DNA of 60,187 bases from positions 1 through 60,187 of the forward strand of contig JANXUT010000032.1 of the NCBI GenBank assembly GCA_025356075.1, read 5' to 3'. Position numbers and translations under genes: made by a program. Within the stretch, counting starts at the first letter, position 1; every line of letters begins with the position of its first letter. Positions 18,721 through 26,871 of this stretch are shown here, piece after piece. This DNA comes from Pseudomonadota bacterium (lineage in GTDB: Bacteria; Pseudomonadota; Gammaproteobacteria; Steroidobacterales; Steroidobacteraceae). The notes beneath the pieces are model-generated. The model was not told the DNA's origin. It did not search any database and saw nothing but the letters and a program-made list of their open reading frames with translations.

Positions 18721-20379
18721 ATGAAACGAATGGTATCGGCAGCGGGCTTGTCCGCAGTCCTCGGTGTCATGAGTCTCCCGCTGCTCGCCGCGACGCCACC
18801 GCCGGCGGCTCCGCCCGACAAAGCCCAGGACGCGAGCCCCGAGAAGGGCGACTCCGGCCGATTCCAGCCCTTCACGGCCGAATCGCACCTCTCCACCGGC
18901 AGTGTCGCGATTGGCGGGCAAACGATCGCCTACCAGGCGATCGCGGGAACCCTCGTAGTGCACCCGAAGGAGTGGGACGACGTCGCCCGCGACCCGAAGA
19001 CGGAGCGCGATCCGGCGGCGGACGGGGATGCGAAGAACCCGTCGGCCGAGGCCTCGATGTTTTACGTCGCTTACTTCAAGTCAGGTTCCGGCCCCCGCCC
19101 ACTGACGTTCTTCTTCAACGGCGGTCCCGGCTCCTCGACGATGTGGCTGCACCTCGGCGCGTTCGGTCCGAAGCGCGTCGTGACCGCGACCGACGTCCAC
19201 ACGCCAGCGGCGCCGTACGCGCTGATTGCCAATAGCTCGAGCCTCCTCGACGTCAGCGACCTCGTCTTCATCGACGCGCCCGGCACCGGCTTCAGCCGCA
19301 TCACGGGCAAGGACAAGGAGAAGGCGTTCTTCGGCGTAGACCCCGACGCCTACGCGTTTTCGGAGTTCATCTCGCAGTTCCTGTCGAAGTACGGGCGGTG
19401 GAACTCGCCGAAGTACATATTCGGCGAGAGCTATGGAACGCCGCGCGCGGCGGTGCTGGTCAATCAGCTGCAGTCAGAGCGCCTCATTGACGTCAACGGC
19501 GTGATCCTGCTTTCGCAGATCCTCAACTTTGATCTCAGCCCGGACCGCCCCTTCGCGAATCCCGGCGTCGACATTCCGTACCAGACGGTGCTGCCGACCT
19601 ATGCCGCGACCGCCTGGTACCACCACAAGCTGCCGGCGGAACACGCGGACCTCGAGCCATTCCTCGCCGAAGTCGAGCAGTTCGCGATGGGCGATTACGG
19701 CGTCGCGCTCGGTGCCGGCGCGGAGCTCGGCGCCGCGAGGCGCAGCGCCACCGCCGAGAAGCTGCACCAGTACACCGGACTACCCGTCGACTACATCCTG
19801 AAGGCGGACCTTCGCATCGACGGCGGGGAGTTTCGCCAGATGCTGCAGGGTGACGCCGGCGCGGCGACGGGTCGCCTCGACAGCCGTTTCTCGGGCCCGC
19901 TGCTCGATCCGCTCAGCCAGCGGGCGGACTACGACCCGCAATCCACCGCCATCAGTTCGGCATACGTGTCGCTCTTCAACGAGTACGCACGCAGGGAACT
20001 TCACTACGGCGATGGCAAGGCATTCAAGCCGAGCATCCCGACGTTCCGCACCTGGAATTTCCAGCACCAGCAACCGGGCCAGACAGGCCCCGGCACCTCG
20101 CGGCAGGGCTCCAATGTCATGCCCGATCTCGCCAATGCGATGAAGACCAACCCCGGACTCAAGGTCCAGCTGCACGCCGGCTACTTCGACCTCGCGACGC
20201 CGTTCTACCAGGGCGTGTTCGAGATGAAACACCTGCCGATTCCGGCCAACCTTCAGTCGAACATCGAGTACAGGTTCTACGACTCCGGCCACATGGTCTA
20301 CGCGAAGGACTCGTCCCTGAAGAGCCTGCACGACAATGTCGCGGCGTTCATCCGCCGCACCAGCACTCCGGGCAACTGA
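18721..20379 (+). CDS. Exported S10-family serine carboxypeptidase
   Basis: 552 aa. Signal peptide MKRMVSAAGLSAVLGVMSL... to about residue 22. S10 hallmarks: FFFNGGPGSSTMWLHLGAFG (oxyanion hole), the nucleophile S237 in FGESYGTPRA, the Asp in HAGYFDLATPFYQG and the His in FYDSGHMVYAKD. It removes C-terminal residues from peptides, probably in the periplasm or outside the cell. This bacterial branch is common in Xanthomonad-type genomes. A start-proximal GAGGGG lies just upstream of the start. Confidence 0.94.
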   Translation: MKRMVSAAGLSAVLGVMSLPLLAATPPPAAPPDKAQDASPEKGDSGRFQPFTAESHLSTGSVAIGGQTIAYQAIAGTLVVHPKEWDDVARDPKTERDPAADGDAKNPSAEASMFYVAYFKSGSGPRPLTFFFNGGPGSSTMWLHLGAFGPKRVVTATDVHTPAAPYALIANSSSLLDVSDLVFIDAPGTGFSRITGKDKEKAFFGVDPDAYAFSEFISQFLSKYGRWNSPKYIFGESYGTPRAAVLVNQLQSERLIDVNGVILLSQILNFDLSPDRPFANPGVDIPYQTVLPTYAATAWYHHKLPAEHADLEPFLAEVEQFAMGDYGVALGAGAELGAARRSATAEKLHQYTGLPVDYILKADLRIDGGEFRQMLQGDAGAATGRLDSRFSGPLLDPLSQRADYDPQSTAISSAYVSLFNEYARRELHYGDGKAFKPSIPTFRTWNFQHQQPGQTGPGTSRQGSNVMPDLANAMKTNPGLKVQLHAGYFDLATPFYQGVFEMKHLPIPANLQSNIEYRFYDSGHMVYAKDSSLKSLHDNVAAFIRRTSTPGN

Positions 20380-20551
20380 CGGCGGCGCGGTACCGGGTGC
20401 GGTGCACCTGCCGGGCGCCCCGCACCGCCGCCCTGGAGCGGCAGGCCGACGGTCTGCTGCGACGAACCCGGTCGGCCCCGGCGCCCGAATGCGTGATCAT
20501 GGCGTCGGGCAACCCCGTCTGGCGTTGGCTAACCGCGGCGACTGCAACCCC

Positions 20552-21304
20552 ATGATCCTAGAGGTCGGTAACGATAGCCCCTGGCTCGTTCGTAGCGGCG
20601 CGGCGCTCATCTTGAGCTTGCACATCACGGCCGGCTTCGTCGGCATCGCATCGGGCGCGGTTGCGCTCATCGCGCGCAAGGGCTCGCCGCTGCACCGGCG
20701 CGCGGGGAACTGGTTCTTCGTGTCGATGCTGGCTATGTCCGCGATCGGCGCGATCGTCTCGCCGTTCCTGCCGCGGCCGAACTGGGGCAATGTCGTCGGC
20801 GGCATCTTCACGTTCTATCTCGTCGCGACATCCTGGGTGACGGTCAGACGCGCCGACGGCGGCGGCGGCAGTGCGGCGATCGGCGCGTTCCTGACTGCGC
20901 TTGTCGTTGTCGCGACCGACTTGACGCTCGGCATCCGCGCCGCGAACGCGGCGCCAGGCGCGCTCGACGGGACCCCGCTGCCCGCCTACTTCGTCTTCGC
21001 CACGGCCGCCGCGCTCGCCGCGGCGGGTGACCTGCGGGTATTCCTGGGCCGCGGCGTGCAGGGCACGGCGCGCATCACGCGACACCTGTGGCGGATGTGC
21101 GTGGCACTGCTGATCGCCGCGTTCTCGTTCTTCCTCGGGCAACCGCAGGTGTTCCCGAAGTTCCTGCAAGGATCGCCGCTCCTCTTCCTGCCAGAAATCG
21201 CCATCGTCGGATCGCTGGTCTTCTGGCTGATACGAGTGCGGTTCGTAAAGTCTGGCGCGCCTGCCGCAGCCAGCCAGGTTGCCCTCGCACGGGAACCTCG
21301 CTGA
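20552..21304 (+). CDS. DUF2306-like polytopic membrane protein
   Basis: 250 aa from ATG 20552, where the membrane-protein sequence begins. About seven TM segments are seen, among them LILSLHITAGFVGIASGAVAL, NWFFVSMLAMSAIGAIVSPFL and FLPEIAIVGSLVFWLIRV. The motif GSPLHRRAGNWFF between TM1 and TM2 is typical of the DUF2306 family, which may be haem-linked. Function unknown. It lies 172 bp after the carboxypeptidase and converges on the YeiH gene. Confidence 0.8.
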   Translation: MILEVGNDSPWLVRSGAALILSLHITAGFVGIASGAVALIARKGSPLHRRAGNWFFVSMLAMSAIGAIVSPFLPRPNWGNVVGGIFTFYLVATSWVTVRRADGGGGSAAIGAFLTALVVVATDLTLGIRAANAAPGALDGTPLPAYFVFATAAALAAAGDLRVFLGRGVQGTARITRHLWRMCVALLIAAFSFFLGQPQVFPKFLQGSPLLFLPEIAIVGSLVFWLIRVRFVKSGAPAAASQVALAREPR

Positions 21305-21365
21305 GGAGTTCGCGCCGTGACCGGACGGGACTGGCGCCGGTTGCATCGGCAACGGCAAGCCTCCG

Positions 21366-22496
21366 CTAACGCAGCAGCGCTCCGACGCTCGCGTTGATGA
21401 GCCCACCGCCCGCCACCAGCCAGACGAACAGGACGGCGGCAAGCCCAAGCGGCTTGATGCCGGCCGTGCGGATCGCCGAAAGGTGGGTGCTCACGCCGAG
21501 GGCCGCCATCGCCATCGCGAGCAGCGCCGTGTCGATCTGAATCCCGAAATCGACGACGGGCGCTGGCAGGATCGCAAGCGAGTTGACGCCCGCCACCGCA
21601 ACGAAGAGCAGCGCGAACCAAGGCACATTGATGCGCTGCCTGGCGGCAGCCACACCGGCGCCTTGGGAGTCCTCCGACGAGCGCCGGGTGGACAGCCACG
21701 CCGACAGGAGGATGAGGAACGGTGCGAGCATCATCACACGGGTCATCTTCACGATGACGGCGGTATTTGCCGCGGATTCGCTTATCGCATTGCCGGCTGC
21801 GACCACCTGGGCGACTTCGTGGATCGTCGAGCCTGCGTAAAGACCGTAGGTCGTCGGTGACAACGTCAGCAGCGCGTGCTCGGCGTTGAAGCGATAGAGC
21901 GCCGGGTAGAGGAATATCGACAGCGTCCCGAACACGACGACCGTCGCGACCGCGACCGCCACCTGCTCGGCACGGCCCCGGACGACGGGCTCCGCCGCCA
22001 TCACCGCCGCCGCCCCGCAGATGGAGCTCCCTGCGCCAATCAGCATCGCCGTCTTCCGATCGAGCTTGAAGAGACGCGTGCCGATCGCGTAGGCGAGGAA
22101 GAACGTCGTCGCGAGCACAACCGCGTCGATCAGCACGCCGGCGAGTCCGACCCGGCCGATATCCTGGAACGTGAGCCGAAGCCCATAGAGGACGATTCCG
22201 GAGCGCAGCAGGTACTGCTTCGAAAACGTGATGCCGGCCGCGCTCGCGTCGGCGACGTACTTGAAGAAGGTATTTCCGGCAAGCATGCCGAAGACGATGG
22301 CGAGAGTCAGCGGGCTGATCCCGTGGGCCGGGAACCAGCCGGTGCGGCCGAGAGCCATCGCGAGGCTGGCAATGGCAGCGGCCAGCGCGACGCCCGGCAA
22401 GAGCGCCAGCGCCGACGAGAAAGCGTGCTTCGGGGCGCTCGGCTGTGACGGTGGCAGGTCGATCTCCGCGGGCGAAGGGACGCCGTCGGGCATCAC
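21366..22496 (-). CDS. YeiH/UPF0324-family putative sulfite/sulfate exporter
   Basis: 376 aa with about ten TM helices. Family signatures: FPAHGISPLTLAIVFGMLAG, LLRSGIVLYGLRLTFQDIG, LIGAGSSICGAAAVMAAEPV and TTYGLYAGSTIHEVAQVVAA. YeiH proteins are putative sulfate/sulfite permeases. In E. coli yeiH is next to and controlled by the LysR regulator YeiE, and the same divergent pair is present here. That context supports a role in sulfite tolerance. Confidence 0.92.
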   Translation of the reverse strand: MMPDGVPSPAEIDLPPSQPSAPKHAFSSALALLPGVALAAAIASLAMALGRTGWFPAHGISPLTLAIVFGMLAGNTFFKYVADASAAGITFSKQYLLRSGIVLYGLRLTFQDIGRVGLAGVLIDAVVLATTFFLAYAIGTRLFKLDRKTAMLIGAGSSICGAAAVMAAEPVVRGRAEQVAVAVATVVVFGTLSIFLYPALYRFNAEHALLTLSPTTYGLYAGSTIHEVAQVVAAGNAISESAANTAVIVKMTRVMMLAPFLILLSAWLSTRRSSEDSQGAGVAAARQRINVPWFALLFVAVAGVNSLAILPAPVVDFGIQIDTALLAMAMAALGVSTHLSAIRTAGIKPLGLAAVLFVWLVAGGGLINASVGALLR

Positions 22497-22530
22497 GGTA
22501 GCGGTCGCTTGATAACCTGTAAAACGGATA

Positions 22531-22540
22531 ATACCGGTAT
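22531..22540. promoter_or_regulatory. ATACCGGTAT palindrome in the yeiH/lysR intergenic region
   Basis: A perfect 10-bp palindrome embedded in an AT-rich 80-bp region between the divergent exporter and LysR genes; most surrounding DNA is GC-rich. The position fits a LysR-type operator acting on both promoters. The role is inferred. Confidence 0.5.
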
Positions 22541-22576
22541 AACATACCTAGTTGGTCGATTGATCAGGGGCAACGA

Positions 22577-23524
22577 ATGCAGCTGACGCTGCGCCAATTG
22601 CAGATCTTCGGCGCGATCGCCCAGTCAGGCAGCACGGTCGCCGCGGCATCGAGCGTCGCACTGTCGCAGTCGGCGACCAGCGCCGCGCTTAACGAACTCG
22701 AGCGTGGACTCGGGGTCGCGCTCTTCGACCGGGTGGGCCGTCGCCTGCTCTTAAACGAGAACGGGCGCGCGCTGCTGCCCTCGGCGCGCGCGTTGCTCGA
22801 CGGCGCGAAGACCGTGGCGGAGGGCTTCGCGCCGGGACGGCGCGGCCTCGAGATGGACCTGCGCCTCGCTGCCAGCACGACGATTGGGAACTACTTGCTG
22901 CCACCGCTGCTGGCGAAGTACCGGCTCGAGCAGCCGAACGCGCGCTTGCAGCTGCGCATCGGCAACACGCTCGAGGTCGCGACCGCGGTCGCCACGTTCG
23001 AGGCCGATCTCGGGCTCATCGAAGGGCCCTGCCACTCACCCTCACTGACCGTGCTCCCGTGGCTCGACGATGAACTCGCGATCATCGCCGCCCCCGCTCA
23101 TCCGCTCAGCCGCGCGGCAGCGGCCGCGAAGCTGACAGTCGCCCAACTCCGTCGGGCACGCTGGCTCCTGCGCGAGCCGGGCTCGGGAACGCGCGAGGCG
23201 GTGGAGCTCGCCCTGCTGCCGCACCTGCACCACCTGAGCGCGGACATGACACTCGGTAGCTCCGAGGCGATCAAGCACACTGTGGCCCTCGGCGTCGGGA
23301 TCAGTTGCATGTCGCGCGCGGTTGTCGCCGACCTCCTCGATGCTGGCCGGCTCCTCGAGCTGCGCACGACGCTGCCGAGGCTCCGTCGACGCCTTGCGCT
23401 TGTGCACCATAAGCAGAAGATACTATCCGGGTCGCTGCGGCGATTCGCCGCCACGCTCGGCTCGGCGGAGGTGGCGCCTGAGCCGGCTGCCGGAACGAAG
23501 GAGCGAGGACGAACCAAGCGATGA
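22577..23524 (+). CDS. LysR-family regulator, YeiE type
   Basis: 315 aa. N-terminal winged HTH: LTLRQLQIFGAIAQSGSTVA, ALSQSATSAALNELERGLG, LFDRVGRRLLLNENGRALLP. The substrate-binding half contains LRLAASTTIGNYLLPPLLAKY and LREPGSGTREAVELALLPHL, typical of the CysB/YeiE/CbbR-like branch that senses small anions. It is divergent from the exporter gene it probably controls. The stop codon overlaps the start of a sensor kinase (ATGA), an unusual pairing for a LysR gene. Confidence 0.93.
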   Translation: MQLTLRQLQIFGAIAQSGSTVAAASSVALSQSATSAALNELERGLGVALFDRVGRRLLLNENGRALLPSARALLDGAKTVAEGFAPGRRGLEMDLRLAASTTIGNYLLPPLLAKYRLEQPNARLQLRIGNTLEVATAVATFEADLGLIEGPCHSPSLTVLPWLDDELAIIAAPAHPLSRAAAAAKLTVAQLRRARWLLREPGSGTREAVELALLPHLHHLSADMTLGSSEAIKHTVALGVGISCMSRAVVADLLDAGRLLELRTTLPRLRRRLALVHHKQKILSGSLRRFAATLGSAEVAPEPAAGTKERGRTKR

Positions 23525-24585
23525 GTGACGCCTCCGATCGCAAGCGCGACCACACGGCGCTCGAAGCCTGCGAGCGGCGATTGCGTACCATCGTCGAGGG
23601 CATGCCGGTCCTGATGGACGCCTACGACGAGCAAGGCCTCATCGTCGCGTGGAATTCCGAATGCGAGCGCGTATCGGGCTACACGGCGGCCGAGATCATC
23701 GGCAACCCGCGCGCGATGGAGATCCTCTATCCCGATACCCGCTACCGCGAGCTCAAGCTCGAGGAGGCGCACCGACGTCGCGAGGAGGAGTACAGAAGCG
23801 TCTGGGAACTGACCGCGAAGGACGGCGCGCTGCGCATCGTCGAGTGGTTCAACGTCGGCGTGCGGCTCAAGATTCCCGGCTGGCTCGAGTGGAGCATCGG
23901 AATCGACATTACCGAGCGGCGCAGGCTCGAAGACGCTCTGCGCGAAGCGACGTCGCGCGAGCAGCGCCGCCTCGGGCGCGAGCTGCACGACGGCCTCGGG
24001 CAGGAGCTGACCGGACTCGCGACGCTCGCGACGAGCCTCGCCCGTGGCCGCGCGGCCGGTGACCCCGAACTCGCGGGCGAGCTCGAGCAACTCTCCGCGA
24101 TCGCCTCGCAGGCGATCGCGACCTGTAAGAACATCGCGCGCGGCCTGGCGCCCGTGACGAGTACCGACGGCGGGCTCTCCGACGCACTGCGGGCGCTGAC
24201 GGCGGAACTCAGTCGCCAGACGGGCTCGCTCGACATTGTCTACTCCGATGAGAGCACCGTCCCGCCACGCGTCTCGCTCGACACGTGCAACCAGCTGTTC
24301 CGGATCGTGCAGGAGGCGCTCAGCAACGCGATGACGCACGCGGGCGCCCGCACCGTACGGGTCCGCCTGGTGGTCGATCCGCAACGCGTACTCGTCGAGG
24401 TCAGCGACGACGGCCGCGGGATTCCGGGCGGCGCGACGCGGCGCGACGGCATGGGGCTGCAGACGATGCACGACCGCGCTACGGCGATCCGCGGCCGCTT
24501 GACGGTGAAGAATGCGCCTGGCGGCGGTACGGCGATCCGCTGCGAGTGCGCCAATCGCGAGCGCGACCCGACGCCGCGACGCTAG
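23521..24585 (+). CDS. PAS-domain sensor histidine kinase (HisKA_3, NarX-like)
   Basis: 354 aa, no TM segment, so cytoplasmic. PAS domain at about 15-140 (VLMDAYDEQGLIVAWNSECE, RVSGYTAAEIIGNPRAMEIL, IGIDITERRRLEDAL). HisKA_3 dimerisation domain with the phospho-His in LGRELHDGLGQELTGLATLA. HATPase with N-box FRIVQEALSNAMTHAGA and G-boxes EVSDDGRGIPGG and GMGLQTMHDRA. Kinases of this class normally phosphorylate LuxR/NarL-type regulators; none is encoded in the window. The 4-bp overlap with the LysR gene implies co-expression. Confidence 0.93.
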   Translation: MSDASDRKRDHTALEACERRLRTIVEGMPVLMDAYDEQGLIVAWNSECERVSGYTAAEIIGNPRAMEILYPDTRYRELKLEEAHRRREEEYRSVWELTAKDGALRIVEWFNVGVRLKIPGWLEWSIGIDITERRRLEDALREATSREQRRLGRELHDGLGQELTGLATLATSLARGRAAGDPELAGELEQLSAIASQAIATCKNIARGLAPVTSTDGGLSDALRALTAELSRQTGSLDIVYSDESTVPPRVSLDTCNQLFRIVQEALSNAMTHAGARTVRVRLVVDPQRVLVEVSDDGRGIPGGATRRDGMGLQTMHDRATAIRGRLTVKNAPGGGTAIRCECANRERDPTPRR

Positions 24586-24677
24586 CCCATCCCCCTAACC
24601 CATTGCCGACGGCCACCGCCAGCCTGGCACACCAGCGGTCATGCAACGATGTGGTTGCGCGTTGGCTGAGGCGCGAC

Positions 24678-24705
24678 TATCATGCAACTGATTGGTAGCA
24701 TGATA
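24678..24705. promoter_or_regulatory. Candidate ArsR operator: TATCATGC-N12-GCATGATA
   Basis: A perfect 8-bp inverted repeat with a 12-nt spacer lies 15 bp before the AHSA1 start codon, where an autoregulating ArsR-type repressor would bind. A second copy of ATGCAAC, overlapping the left arm of the repeat, occurs at 24641-24647. Symmetry is seen; binding by the downstream ArsR protein is inferred. Confidence 0.55.
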
Positions 24706-24719
24706 TCGGGTGGGTTTCG

Positions 24720-25184
24720 ATGGTGACCTCTCTGACCGACCGCATCGACAAGCGGATACGCCTCGCCTCGCCGCGCTCGAGAGTCTGGCGGGCGCTGACG
24801 GACTCCGCTGAATTCGGTGCCTGGTTCAAGGTCCGCTTCGCGCAGCCATTTCGCGCCGGAGCGACGCTCCGGGGACAGATCACATCCCCCGGATACGAGC
24901 ATCTCGTCACGACATTCGTCGTGGCGGAGCTTGTTCCGGAGCGACGGTTCTCCTACCACTGGCACCCGCACGCGATCGACCCGGCCCGTGACTATTCATC
25001 CGAGCCAATGACGCTGGTCGAATTCACGCTCGAGGACGCAGGCACCGGTACCGAGCTCACCGTCGTTGAGTCCGGCTTCGACGGCATCCCGCTGGACCGG
25101 CGTGCCGCGGCGCTCACGGGCAACTCCGAAGGGTGGTCGATTCAGGTCACGCGGATCCGCGATTACCTCTTCGGGAATCCATGA
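24720..25184 (+). CDS. AHSA1-type SRPBCC protein
   Basis: 154 aa helix-grip (START/Bet v1) fold of the Activator-of-Hsp90-ATPase-like family: IDKRIRLASPRSRVWRALTD, FGAWFKVRF, FSYHWHPHAIDPARDYSS, TLVEFTLEDAGTGTELTVVE. Stand-alone bacterial members bind hydrophobic ligands and are very often paired with an ArsR regulator, as here. The stop overlaps the ArsR start (ATGA). The ligand is unknown. Confidence 0.92.
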   Translation: MVTSLTDRIDKRIRLASPRSRVWRALTDSAEFGAWFKVRFAQPFRAGATLRGQITSPGYEHLVTTFVVAELVPERRFSYHWHPHAIDPARDYSSEPMTLVEFTLEDAGTGTELTVVESGFDGIPLDRRAAALTGNSEGWSIQVTRIRDYLFGNP

Positions 25185-25525
25185 ACACGCCGCGCGCCGG
25201 CCGCGCGGACCTCGAGCGCTCGGCGGCGTTGTTTGCTGCGCTTGGCGATGCGACCCGGCTCGAGCTCGTGATGCGCCTGTCCGCCGACGGCTCGCAGTCG
25301 ATCACGCGGCTCACCCGCGGGCTCAACCTGACCCGGCAGGCCGTGACCAAGCACCTCGGCGTCCTTGCGCGCGCCGGGCTCGCTTGCAGCACCGCCGCGG
25401 GGCGTGAGAGCCATTGGTCGGTCGAGGCCGAGCGACTCGACATCGCGCGCCGCTATCTCGACCTCTTGTCGGCGACCTGGGACGAACGCCTGAAGTCGCT
25501 CGAACACCAGCTCTCGACGCGCTGA
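25181..25525 (+). CDS. ArsR-family winged-helix repressor
   Basis: 114 aa from ATG 25181. Winged helix: LERSAALFAALGDATRLELV, LSADGSQSITRLTRGLNLTR, QAVTKHLGVLARAGLACSTA. No CVC or other obvious metal-site cysteines near the recognition helix, so it probably senses something other than arsenite. Translationally coupled to the AHSA1-like gene. It likely represses the pair through the inverted repeat at 24678-24705. Confidence 0.93.
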   Translation: MNTPRAGRADLERSAALFAALGDATRLELVMRLSADGSQSITRLTRGLNLTRQAVTKHLGVLARAGLACSTAAGRESHWSVEAERLDIARRYLDLLSATWDERLKSLEHQLSTR

Positions 25526-25602
25526 CGCTGCGGGGCACCGCGCATCGACTCGCCGTCGCCGTGCCGGTACGCTCGGGTACTCGGTCGGAGACGGGAGGAG
25601 CG

Positions 25603-26106
25603 ATGCTGCGAATCGGCGAAGGCTTCGAGGGCAAGGGCGCGAATTCCGCGCACGTCACGCTGATGCTCGGGCCGAACGCGACCCTCGCCCCTTCCTTCGC
25701 GCTCGCCGCCGCGAGCCCGGGCCCCGGCCACGTGCCGTTCCAAGTCGTGCTGAAACCCAACCACGCGGTTGAGCCGCCGACCCTCTTCATCGCGAAGGCG
25801 ACGCTTCGCGACGCACGCCACGAGCGGATGACCTGGGGTCCCGCCCAGGCCGGTGTGGCGGCGGGCATCACCCGCGCGCTTCTCGAGGGGGTACTGCCGG
25901 CCAATGCGCAGTCGGGTTGGCTTGCCATCGCGCTCGTGTGGGTGGACAGCGCCGCCGACGACGCCGAGTTGATCTACGCGCACAACAAGGCAGCCACATT
26001 CATCGCGGCGCAGAAGGCTCTTGGCGAGCGCGAGGCGACCGCCGCCGAGCTCGACGCGGCGCTCGCGGCGATCGGGAACCCCTATTTCACGCCGCGCCGA
26101 CCGTGA
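25603..26106 (+). CDS. Formaldehyde-activating enzyme (Fae) homologue
   Basis: 167 aa from ATG 25603, preceded by a strong GGGAGGAG site. Matches Fae along its length: RIGEGFEGKGANSAHVTLML with His17 at the catalytic position known for Methylorubrum Fae, KPNHAVEPPTLFIAKATLRD, TWGPAQAGVAAGITRALLEG and IYAHNKAATFIAAQKALG. Fae condenses formaldehyde with tetrahydromethanopterin. No other H4MPT-pathway gene is in the window, and many non-methylotrophs carry such paralogues of uncertain function. A formaldehyde-binding or detoxifying role is possible. Confidence 0.85.
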   Translation: MLRIGEGFEGKGANSAHVTLMLGPNATLAPSFALAAASPGPGHVPFQVVLKPNHAVEPPTLFIAKATLRDARHERMTWGPAQAGVAAGITRALLEGVLPANAQSGWLAIALVWVDSAADDAELIYAHNKAATFIAAQKALGEREATAAELDAALAAIGNPYFTPRRP

Positions 26107-26178
26107 CGCTCGCGAGCGGCCGGCGCGCTGCCGCCGACGTCGGGCGCCGCCCGCGGCTCCGGCGTCCGCTGGATTGCG

Positions 26179-26871
26179 ATGACGGGGGGCCGGCACCGCG
26201 CGAGCGAGCCGCCGCCGCCTGACGGGGGACCTGCGACTGTGTCGATCGACTCATCCACCGGACCTCCAGCCGCGCGGCCCACGCCGGATGGCGACCTCGT
26301 CGATTGTGCGCGCGAGTTCCTCGCCCGGACGGCTCCGCCCGTCGCGCAGGGCTTCCTTGCCGACTGGCCGTTGAGCCGCGCGCGCCGGACGATGACGCCG
26401 AGCCCGCTCGCGGCGACACGCTGGCTCGCGGTGGCTGCGCGCGAGCACCCGGCCGCGGCAGGTCCGCTGCTTGACCTGCTCGGCGCGAACGCCGGCTCGC
26501 TTGCCTGGCGGCAGACCTACACGGTCGGCCAAGTCGGCGCCGCGTTCATCGACAACTACGGCTGGGCCGAGCTCGTCGGGCCGCGCGGTCTCGCGCCGAG
26601 CGATCGCATTGCCTGCGGGATCCTCATCCTCGGCCCGCACACCCATTACCCGTCGCATTGCCACGAGGCCTACGAGGTGTACGTGCCGCTCGCGGGCACC
26701 GCACGCTGGAAGCAGGGTGAGCGCGGCTGGCACGACGCGGCGCCCGGGAGCGCTGTCGAACACGCAAGCGAGACGCCGCACGCGATACAGACGATGGTCG
26801 AACCCCTCGTCGCGCTCTTTCTCTGGCGCAGCCGCGATCTCGCGCAGAGCGCGCGGCTCGAGCCACCGTGA
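26179..26871 (+). CDS. Cupin of the DMSP-lyase (DddL/DddQ) family
   Basis: 230 aa, DddL-like length. The cupin motif is plain: HCHEAYEVYVPLAG gives H160-x-H162-x3-E166-x6-G173 with Y165 and Y168, and the second ligand His lies in SETPHAIQT (H201). An extra pair, H154 and H156, sits just upstream in GPHTHYP. An N-terminal helical part (40-110) precedes the barrel, as in DMSP lyases. Such enzymes split dimethylsulfoniopropionate to DMS and acrylate using Fe, Zn or Mn, but many relatives have other or unknown substrates. Overlaps the MFS gene by 4 bp, so a transporter for its substrate is likely. Confidence 0.8.
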   Translation: MTGGRHRASEPPPPDGGPATVSIDSSTGPPAARPTPDGDLVDCAREFLARTAPPVAQGFLADWPLSRARRTMTPSPLAATRWLAVAAREHPAAAGPLLDLLGANAGSLAWRQTYTVGQVGAAFIDNYGWAELVGPRGLAPSDRIACGILILGPHTHYPSHCHEAYEVYVPLAGTARWKQGERGWHDAAPGSAVEHASETPHAIQTMVEPLVALFLWRSRDLAQSARLEPP

